DNA of 64,000 bases from Thecaphora thlaspeos. Its lineage: Eukaryota > Basidiomycota > Ustilaginomycetes > Urocystidales > Glomosporiaceae. Below the pieces are notes generated by a model that had not been told where the DNA came from, did no database searches, and saw nothing but the letters and a program-made list of their open reading frames with translations. Position numbers and translations under genes: made by a program. Each line of letters opens with the position of its first letter. The first letter of the stretch is position 1. Positions 43,029-53,500 of this stretch are shown in pieces. The stretch is taken from the NCBI GenBank assembly GCA_900291925.1, contig UWYS01000009.1, positions 558,001 through 622,000 of the forward strand, in the 5' to 3' direction.

Positions 43029-46000
43029 GTAGCTCCGCGTCCGCCGTAGGCGGTCCTGTCGGCAGGATGGACAACACGACACTGACAGATCGCCTGGCCT
43101 TTCCTTGCTTGCACGACAGGATGGATGCTTGAGTGATGTTGCGTCGTGTGTTGTCGCGCCCTCGAGGCGACGGCCCGGCTTCCGCGTCCACCGAAGAGAA
43201 AGGTATGACGGAATTCCACATCTGATCCTCGGCATGGATGCGGCCCGTGTTTCCTGTATGTTGTGGGACGGGCGGCAGTACGCTTCCCGGTTGTGCAGGA
43301 AGACAAGGGAGTCGTTGAAAGGGTCAGGCAACTGACGGTCTGAAAGAAGCGGAAGCTCAGTTGCTGCGGTTCTGTCGTCGGAGAGATGGAGCTAAGCGGT
43401 CGCAGCGAAGAGCAATGCTACGGCGCGGCTCCGCAACCCGCTGGGCATCGTCTAGTCTCTCTATGCTAGCGACAGACATGTCGAAGTGACGTGGGACGAG
43501 CTTCCACCGCCATGCGGACCCGCCACCTTGAGTCAGAACAGGTGTATCTTTACGCTGATCCAGCGGCGTGAATGGGGGTTTAGATCTTGGGTCTCGTCGG
43601 ATGCAAGGGTACCTCGCTCATCCCTTTGGGACCCCCCCTGGACGGTATAACGACTTGGTACCGCACCGCACTGCACCGCTTCATCTCGACGGAGAGGGGG
43701 AGGGGGAAATCAGGCGCGATGCAAGGAGCAGTCGCGACACGGGTCGCGACGCTGCCCTCGCTCACGCCTCGCAGCGTCGTTGCTGTATCTGTCCAAGGAG
43801 CGAGAAGATGCTACAGTAGCAACGGACGCTAGACGGCGAACTCGATGCTTGGCCAAGACATGCATACCAGTGTGGCGTCAAGACTGCTCGGGGCACGCCT
43901 TTGTTCTCCGAGATAGCAAATACGCTCACCTCGAGGTGAAGGGATGTTGGTCAGAGGTCGAGACGTAGATGTGACATGCTACAGTAGAGCAGGGAAGGTG
44001 GAAGCGGCTCGGGGTGGCGCTTGACACCGCGCATAGATGCCGAGGTGGCAAAACGTCGCGATACTGTAATGGCTGGAGACAATGGACCATCTGAGTCAGG
44101 AGCGGGTCAGAGCTTTGCAAAGACGACACCGCTCAATAGGGTGTAAGATGCCGATTGAGCACACTGACCTCGTCGGTGACCCGTGTTCAACATCTCTGTC
44201 TCGGGCTCGAGCGGGAGGCGACTGAGTGGCAGGCAGAAGTCTCCAAGTCTTTGCTCCTTCCTGCCGTCCATCTCTTCACGCTGCTCGTCAAAGTCGGTGC
44301 GATGCGACCCGCAACGTCGCTCTCACGCGTGCGGCCAACACGACGTACGGTCCGCCTCTACGCATGCCGGTCGTTGCCGACCAAGCAAAGACGTCGAGGC
44401 CTCTCTTCTCTGACTCTCGCAACGAACGCGGAAGACGACGGCCAACGGCGAAAAGATGGGTGTGCGGGTGCGCGCAGAGGAAAGGACATACAACATAACT
44501 ACTTACAGCGAGAGGTGAGTAGCTCAGGTCCAAGCCCCGCTCCCCCCGATGTCTGGGTCCTGGGGCTGTTCATCCCTCCTCCCTCCTCCCTCCTCCCTCT
44601 CCCTGCGCGCAAGTTTATGCAACAAGCACCATCGCCCTTCCCCGGTCATCTCCTGCGACTCCATGGTCAAGAGTGATAAAGACGACTGCGGCGTTGGTCA
44701 CGAGGTGAACCTTTCGGCCATGAGACGATCTGGCGGGCGGGATAGCGCAGCAACTCTTGGACGCGCCAGCGAGAGCGAGCGTGTACTGTAGTGTTAGTAC
44801 ATACATACATATGTAGATGCGCTCCTGCCCCGCCGTCAGGAAGGGTCGCCTCTACCGGCTCCTCCTGCTCCTGACTGATCATGGTTCGAGTCTACGCTTG
44901 TATGTATGTATCTGAACCTGAACCAACCGCCGATTCCTCCGAGGCTCGATCCTCACCGTGGGAACCCCTCACCGTGGGAACCCCTCACCGTGGGAACCCC
45001 TCACCGTGGGAACTCCTCACCGCAGAGACCTAGCTAGTTACAGTAGAGTTTTCTCAGCAAAAGCAACCCGTGTCACTCTCACACCAAAGCCTGGCTTCAG
45101 TCTGTATCTGCAAGGGGTCCTCCATCGGGCACTAACGTTGCGAGCAAATACTGTCGGAACTGAACAAGCAGGCTACACAGCTTCGGCGTACTAGAGCGAA
45201 TACTCCGATGCGGGCGTGCCAGACTCTGGTGTCATACCCCAGCATCAACTTTTGCTGCCAGCGCAAGGCGCAGCCTTCCTCGCCTCCCTCGACGAGATGC
45301 AGAATAGAACGGACCATCGCCTAGGTTAACGGGTGTGCTTGGTCCTGGTGGAGATGCGGGGAGAAGAGCCAGAAATACGGGTCCGCAGGACTGGTGGACA
45401 AGGAGCCATCACTTCAGAGCATTACCCAGCGGAAACAAAACACACCACTTTGCTCGTCCTCGTCGTTGTCGTCAAAATTGGGATCCGTTGAACTCTTACC
45501 TTCTCAACCGATACCTCTGGCCATACATCATGCACGCAGGGGTCTCGTCGCGTCTGTACTGTATGTACAGCACACTCAAGCACGCATGCACGCCCACCGC
45601 TGCGGCTGCTGCGGCTGCTGCGGCCTTTTCTTCAGTCAGTCAAATAAAGTCCGGCCGGCCTCCTTGTCGACATCGCCGAACCCTGCTTGTCATTCGTCGT
45701 TCCACTCGGACAGCATCATGACGTTGGTACAGTCCAAACAAACGGTGCTCGACGGGAAATCCCCATCCGAAGCACCAAGTACAGATCGGGAGGGATGCCA
45801 CCGCCCGCCCATTTGCTTGTGTCTACAGCAGAAGGGTCTCGTTTGACCCCTGTCTGGACAGTGCCTGTATACGCGCGGAGATCTTCTTCTTTTACTTCTT
45901 CGTCTTCTCTCTCATCTTCCTGCTCTTCTTCTCCTCCGCGCGTGGACTGTGTGCAACACAATGACAGGCCGGTTGCCTTGAACCGGGGAAGCAGTCTTCT

Positions 46001-49000
46001 CGAAGGGCAAAGTGTGTGCGTTACTCTCTGCCAAGCTCGGGTGCGCCGGCGTATACATCGCCAATACATCGCACCCTCACGTCTCGGGGCATATATCGCC
46101 ATCGCATCCACGGTCGAGCGATGGGCCGAGAAAATTGTCATTTCGGAACGCCTCTCACCCCTCCGACGACACACCATCTCTTCTCCTGCTCGCGACGCGA
46201 CACCTGCTGCTTCCTTATGGCGAGGGGCGGAGGTCGACCGACGCGCGAACGACGGACTGCCTTGCCTTGGCCTGCCGCAGGGGAGCAACCCCCGATGGAA
46301 CGCTCCTCAAGATCACGTCGATCGACATCAACCGAACATACCAAACGTTGCCGTCGGGATCCAATAACCTGCAGCTCAGCCGCTACCGTCGGATGACAAC
46401 GGAAAGGGCACCGCCCCAACCTTTGGCTTCTTGTCTCGAAACTAGCCGCTATCATGGAGAGAGTGAACGCTCAACTTTCCGACAGAAGGAAGACTTGACT
46501 TCTTTGTCTCTTCACTGTCCAACCAGCCGACAAAAAAAAAGAAACAGACCTCTCAGTCATGGTCTCTTGATGGCAGCCGCGGCATTCTTGTTTCCATGTC
46601 CATCCCACCGTATCACCGATCGACCGGTGAACGTACATAAGGCTACAGCACCTTTGTCCAGTCCCACTCGAGCAAGGGGGGCCTATTCTTCGTGGTACGA
46701 CTTGCAGCAAGGTAGTATGTGCATATGGGTGCCGAGCGATGGGGTTGGGAGCGCTGAAGCTTTGATTGGTGGTGGGACAGGGGCCCAGTGCAGCACGACC
46801 GACAATCGGGACCGGCATGAATAGCGAGTCGCTGGCCTCCGAAACAACTGCGAGCGAGGACCTTGAAGACCCTTTCGATACCAGGTCGATAGCTTGCCTG
46901 TCAACGGCAGAAAAACGATTTCGTAGCACCGGCTCTGCGACGGCCATCTCTCAGGAGCAAGCTGGGGACTATCGAAGGGCTAGGTTACATACAGGAACGT
47001 GCCGCTCGCCCGTCTATGCTGCTCCAAGCTTCTTCCCTTCAAGGGTCCCCGTCATCAACATGAAGTTGACCGACTAGGAAGCTTCATCGCGAACACCGCG
47101 CTCGTACGGCGACACCCATGCTACATACGGTGCTTGGCGCTGCGTTTAGCGATCCTAGAATCGGAGGTCAACTTGCTCGTCTTCACCGCGACCGAATGGT
47201 GACAATAACATCAGTGCCCTTCGTTATTCGCTCAACGACGGCGATTTCGGAAAGGGCGCCGGGGTCCCGACTGACGGAAACGACTTGGGGCGCAGCGGAC
47301 GTGTTTGACCGGCGAAGGGTGGGTCTTACACACTTTGCTGGATCGCGAGCTCACACGATCTATGCCAAGGCTGGCCAGGACGCTATGTAAATGTTGAGGC
47401 GCACACACGACCTTGTCGCGCTGGCGGTCCGAGGATATCGACGACGGGCTCGCTGACAAGAGGTAGCCGTCGTGCTTCATGTTCATGTCTGACCAGACGC
47501 TCATCGTCAATGCTGTCGCGACTCAGCACTCTCGCGATATGATTTACATCGACAGCTCGTCGCTATCTCCGAGGCAAGCAACCTGAGCACGCCTGCCTGC
47601 CCGACTCGAACTGGCTGGCCAGAAGCAAGAGGCACGACGCTCGGTTATGGTGTTCGTTACAAAGCTGGATCCGGCGACAGGCCGGATTAGGCCAGCTGGA
47701 GTGTGGGTGAGTCATGCACTGCGGCGTCGGCTCGGATCCGACGCCGGGAGCGTGACACCTGCCGCCTTGCCTTGTCTTGCTCGGACAGCGTGGTCACATC
47801 GTCTTCTTTGGCACACGGAGGCTCGAGACGGCATAGCTAAGGCTTGCCAGGCGATCGACAAATGCACAGAGAGAGTATGACATATCCCCTCAATTCGTGC
47901 GTCCTTGACAAGGTTTGCGTCTGTCGTCGCATTGGATCGCTCTTCCAGAGGCAAGCTCAGGCGTCACACTCACAACTACTTATCCAATTTACGCATCTGC
48001 CTCTAGCTCAGCTGGACGCCACAGCTAGGCAAGGAATCGCCGACCTGGACCTCGCCCGTTGGTTCTCATCTTGGGCGCGGATAGGAGCTAGCTAGCTAGA
48101 GATCGTCCCCACTGACATCGTTATGAACCGAAGAGGAGCAGCAGCGCATGCTCCGCTGATGAGAGACGTTCATCGGAACGAAGCCGCCGTCGGCGCAGCC
48201 GACGCCGTCAAAAGACATCGTTTCGCTACGCCCGTCTGCGACAACAAAAAGCAGGGTCTCAGCCTGTCTCACGTGAGAAGCTCAGGGTTCTCACACATGT
48301 GCTCGAAACCAAAGCGACCGAACAGGCAGGGCAGGCAGGCCGGTGTACATACATACAAAGTACGTTTGCACCTTCAGTCCCTCACCTTGCCGTATCGTTC
48401 TCTCCCCCGCCTGCCTCCGATAGGCTCGAGAGGCAGATCGCTCAGCGCTCCCAGCCGTCCCAAGAGAGAGGGCGGTGGTGAAATTCGTGATTGTGATGGT
48501 GGGCGGCGGCCGTCCTCCGCGACCTGGGTCTACCTCCAGGTGTCCGCCGCCCCCCAAGGAAGGAAGAACAGCAGCTGGCGGCGGTTCCCGACTTCTCAGG
48601 CCGCGCTTGATGGAAGCGTGGCAGATCGAGCGACGAGCAAAGTCCGGCCCCCCCGCCCTGCTCCTGTTACTCCTGCCTGGCCGACAGCGAGCAGCCGCGA
48701 CAAGGGGGGGAACCTGCTCAGCCTGTCCGCCCGCTGACACCCACACACCTCGCCTCAACTCGCCGCGCGCCCAGCCTCCGGCTTGCCTCTGCAGTACACT
48801 AGCCTGCTTGCTCGCTCGCCAGCCAGCAGCGGCTGTCGACCATCGCATAGGCTGCACCGAAAGGCCGCAGAACTCTGCAGCGGTGGTGTCAGCCAGAGGC
48901 GCCCTTGCCCTTGCCCCTGCCCCTGGCTCCTGCCCTTATTTACTAGCCTCTCGCCGCCCGCCAGCCTGCTGGCTAATCATTTTTTACTTCTGTCCTTTAT

Positions 49001-50527
49001 TCTTATTTTTTAATGAGAGGATGGGCAAGAGAGACAAAAAAGAAGTGAGGTTGAGCCGCATCACACAGAGACCGACCCACAAACACATTCACACACCACC
49101 TCTACCGCTGTCTGACTCTAGCCTGGCCCTTTGACGAGGCAGAGTCAGAGAGAAAGAGAGGGAGAGAGAGCGCCGCCCTCTACGGTACCTCAGCCCTCAT
49201 CCCCGGCCACAGATCTCCACCTCTCGCCGCCGCATTGCCCCGTCCTGTCCGCCCCGTGCTGCTCTCCTCCTCCTGGCCGCCTCCTCTCCGTAAACGCCCT
49301 GCTCTGCCCTGCCCGGCCCACTCCACTATCGTCCCTCCACCACCACCATCGACCACTATCGCTACCATCGCCACCACTTCCTTCTCCTCGCCGATTCGCC
49401 ACCGCCCCACACGTCCCGGGTGGCCGTCACCGTCATCATTACCAACAACCTTCTCTCTCCCGTCCGGCACTGCAGCACCTCTACGGCGCCATCATACGCC
49501 TCGACCACCGGCACAGCGACATACGTCCGATCAGATACCGCTTTGCGCCTCCATCGGCGGCACATCGCCGCTCACTCTTCCAGCTCGGCGACGATACCCT
49601 ATAACGGTCCTTGTTGTCCCAAGAGAGAGTCAGTCCCTCGCAGCCACCAGATTCGACATCGCGTCGGCTTTCTTTCCCACCTCGCCCTCGTCCAGCAGCT
49701 TTGGCCGCTCTACAATCCGTGGGCCAGATTTACGCCGGCCGCCCTTCCGCCCTGCTGTCCACGCCACCAATATCCGCATCAGATCCAAAGTCTTGCCTGC
49801 ACAGGACGCCGGCTTCAGGTCTGACAACTACCGGCGCGTGGATCTCAGCCCACGTACCCCTCCCTGCCGCCGCGTTTCCCCAGCATCGCCGCGCAAGTGC
49901 TACACACCCTCGGCCTCTCCTGCTCGAGCGCCTCTAACCCACCGCCCGCCGACCACTTGCTGTCCTAGAGCGAAAGTCTCGGATCCTACCTCGTTGGTGT
50001 CGCCACCCAGAGCCGTCCATTCCTGAGCCAGATCTGTAGGTTGAAGATCGAGAAGCGATCCTGTTCTGTCGCTCTTAGTGTAGCGACCCCGATATTGCTG
50101 GTTGCCGGCGGAGATGGACCGGATCGGCTCAGCTAGTTGTCAAAGCCCATTCTTCACCGACAAGGCCACATGGACCTTCGCGCAGAGGTCTCTGCCGGCG
50201 ATGCACGTGCTGTTGCTTCCAGCCCCGATCGACCGGCAAGGGAGAGACCGAGCTGCATCCGCTGACCTCTTCTTCGTGCTGCTGACGTTGCTGGAATCTC
50301 TTTGTTTCGCTGCTCCGACGAATGTAAACAGCTCAAACCTCGATACAACCGCACAGGCTCGCCAGTTCGTCCCACGACCGAAACCCCAAGACAGCGTGAT
50401 CTGATGCGCCACTTCTAGAGCATCGAGAGCCCACCCTTGGTTAGCGACCATACCCACGCCTCGGAACTAGATCACAGCTGGAAGACCGCGACAACGGCCA
50501 GTTCCGCTGTTGCATACGAGACTCGAG
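43029..50527. other. 7.5-kb gene-poor region
   Basis: No stretch has the long frames, splice signals or recognisable motifs of the genes around it. Open frames up to 270 codons exist on both strands but look like chance products (biased, overlapping, often lacking ATG). From about 43 to 48 kb the sequence is more AT-balanced and carries several TACAGTA/TACTGTA motifs (43812, 43980, 44062, 44784, 45039, 45557), a 16-bp tandem repeat (44951-45027) and a GCTGCG run (about 45600-45626). From about 48.8 kb it turns pyrimidine-rich and is probably promoter and leader of the kinase gene. I saw no tRNA or transposon ends. Confidence 0.5.
44951..45027. repeat. 16-bp tandem repeat, about 4.8 copies
   Basis: The unit CCTCACCGTGGGAACC is repeated exactly three times. 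A fourth copy has one change at its last base, and a fifth partial copy begins CCTCACCG. It is intergenic, within the gene-poor stretch. Confidence 0.9.
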
Positions 50528-53500
50528 ATGGCTGCGGTCAAGGCAGCCTCTATCACCTCACTTGACTTCCCACCGTCCCAGTCGATTGAAGCGAAGGCCA
50601 GCCTCACCGACTTCGGGATGTCTGCCGCTTCGCGCCGGCTCAGGCTGGATTCCAGCCCCAGCAAGCGGCCCAGCTCGTCCGGCAGTCCGTCATCCAAGGC
50701 TTCTTCGATCGTCGAGTTAGCTCAGCGGCGAGCGCAACGCTTCTCCGGCTCCAGCCCGTCTCCGCCGCAAATACCCGGGAGACGGGCGTACAACCTCGAA
50801 CCCGATGCCGCACCGAGCGAAGGGCGGTCCCCTGCAGGGTCACTGTCTGTCGCCACCGGCCCCGCCGCAGCATCGTCCTCGGCCTCCCCCTCCCAATCCC
50901 CTTCGCGGGCAGGTTTGCGCTCCAAGACATGCGGCGACTCTTGGTCACGGACGTCTAGTCCGATTCCCACGGCGGCAGGGCGGGACGGCGACATCTCGGA
51001 GGACGAGGAGGCGACGGAAAACATGCTAAGTTGGATGTCTCTGACCCCGCGTCCGAAGCGGGTGAAGAGCCGCGAGGCAAACCGCAAGCCCATTACCTCC
51101 CTGATCAATTTGCAGATGGCGTCCCTCTCAACTCCCGAGCTTCATCTCGCCTCAGACCCCATGCTGGACACCGAGGAGCCCTCATTCCTGCGACGCCTCG
51201 GCCGGCCGAGTCTCGGCAAAGCGCCGGTGTCCGAACGCAACGTCAACGCCAACGTGGCCGACAGTGCATTAGGCAGTCCACTACATAATCGGACACGGAG
51301 TTCCGAGCTGGCGTCGAAGCAGGTCCCCGGGGTGGCCTACTCAAGCTTCTCGGCCGCGATGAACGCGGTCGAGACCGACGCAAGGCCCCCGGTCCCGTCA
51401 GCCTACAGTCGCAGCCAGCCAGACTCGCGGCCAAAGACGTTCACCGGAGCCCGCGAGGGTCGACCCGGCTCTCGCGATGGTGCGGTGTCCCCGCTGCTGT
51501 GGCACAACGGCAACCCCAGCACCGAGACGATCGGCCCGACAGACGGTAGGTCGACGTCCGCCGCCGCCCTGGGCAACGCTGATACTTGGTTACAGAGGCA
51601 ACGGCGGTGGAGCATCAACACGCGCTCGCCCGAGCTCAAGCCGGCGCCGATCGTTGACGCTGAGGACAGCGCGATCCATCTGGCCAGCGCGATCAGCGCG
51701 ACGAGCATCGCCACCGCAGAGACGGGCGCCACGTTCCTCTCCGAGAGCGACCTCTCGATCGCGACGGGGCACACCGATACGTCTCTCGGCATGGATCAGG
51801 TTGAGACGCTCAGCCTCTCGCTGGCATCGCTGCGGTCGGCGCGCGCCTACCTGGTCAGAGAGCTCAGTAGGCTGACGCCTTCCGAAATGGGCGACGACAG
51901 CGTCCGGATCGCAAATCTCGCCTGGTTCACGCGGAAGGCCGACGCGGAAGCGCGGGGGCACAACATGGACTCCACGCGCGAGATGTTCGAATTCTGGAAA
52001 AGCATCTCCGATGGGGTGCTGCTGTGCCTGCTGGCCAACCGGGTCCAGCCGGGCTCGGTGGACAGGATCGATCGGAGGGACGTCGAGTGGGTCAAGGCGG
52101 ACAATATCTCGCGTTTTTTGCGGGCGGCCAGGGACCACCTCGGCCTCCGCTCCAAGGACCTCTTCCAGACGCTTGACCTCACCGATGGGACGGTCGAGGG
52201 CCTGTTGCGGACCTCTCACACCATCCTGATGATCGAAAAGAGCTGCCGCAGGCCGGTGCAGAACACCTCAACGCGGTCGCGCAAGTCCTCGGACGCCTAC
52301 GCCGACTCCTCGGCACGTCTCTCGCCGCCTGCAACTCCTAAGAGCCGCCAAGAGTCGCTGAATTCGTCGCCGGACAGGGATGCGAGGCGGCAGCAGCAGC
52401 AGCGGGCACATGCTAACACTCAGCAGCACTGGCGCGAGGCCGAGCGGAAGCTTGTCTCGAGGGCGCGGCCGGAGCCGCTAGCAGCTGAAGCCAGCGTCAA
52501 GGCGCGGCGGCGGCGTTCCGGCGACACCGGCAGCTCGGTGCTCCCTGCCTACAAGATGCGCGGGGCCTCGATCACCTTTGCCGATTCGGTCAAGACTTCT
52601 AGCACGAGCAGTGAAGAGGAAACCCGGATGCCGTACAGGGATCGACGCCTGAGTGAGTCGGCGATCAGTCTGACGGGCGTGGCGGAAGAGGAGCCGGAAG
52701 ACGATAACGGCCAGACGGACGCCCTTTCACTAGCCACGCAGCCGTCCACGTCTCCGCCAAACGTCGTTGGGCTCGCCGAGACGCGGAGGGGCAGCAGCGA
52801 GTCTGAGAAGTCGTTCAAGTCCAAGGCTGCAACAACCTCAGCCTCCGCCGCCGCCGCTGCACATAGCAGCGTTCCGCTCGCCAGGACGTCGTCGCAGCGC
52901 CGTATCAGTGCTGAGCTTGGCCTGGGTCAGCTGCCGCGCTCCGTAATCGGCTCGACAGAAAACCTGGACGACTACATGCGTTCGACGCAGATCAGTCCGT
53001 CGCGCATCCCACCGACCCGGCGTCACAGTGCTCGCGTTCAGGCGGGCCCTTCGCTGCTGAACCTATCGCGCGATTCCCTGCTGATCCTGGGAGGGACTTC
53101 GACCGGCTCCGATTCCTTTGCCGAAGGCTCTCTCGCTGCCGGTAGCGTCCCTCGAGTGCCTTTTCCCAAGTCGAGCCTGCAGTCATCGGACTCGCCTGGA
53201 GCGCGGCGCATCGGTCACCATCTCTCTCTGAACGCCGGCAATAACGGCGCTGACTCGTTTTCAATGGTAAGCAGCGCGTCCGCTTCGTTCGCCCAGCCTT
53301 CGCCCAGGTACGGCCCCCGGCCGGCGCACCGCCACATGCGCTACTCTTCGGACCTCCACATCCCGAGCACGACGAGGCCGGTCTCGGTCGGACGCAGCCC
53401 AGAGCTGTCGAGCGAGGAGAGATCGTTCTTTGCCGGATCCTCGCGCGCCCATTTCGACTCCGAGGTCGGGTCGCTGTACACCAACACGTTGAGCAGCTCG

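Noticed and set aside
46012..46824. Plus-strand open frame of 270 codons
   Set aside because: It has no ATG-led conserved start, no recognisable motif and several competing overlapping frames; treated as chance.
47999..48060. Possible tRNA (TAGCTCAGCTGG, D-arm-like)
   Set aside because: The D stem does not close and no T-arm with TTCGA and matching acceptor stem follows at the right distance.
49235..50026. Plus-strand Pro/Ser-rich open frame of 263 codons before the kinase
   Set aside because: Its composition follows the pyrimidine-rich leader, two other frames are also open, and no motif is present; most likely promoter or 5' UTR.
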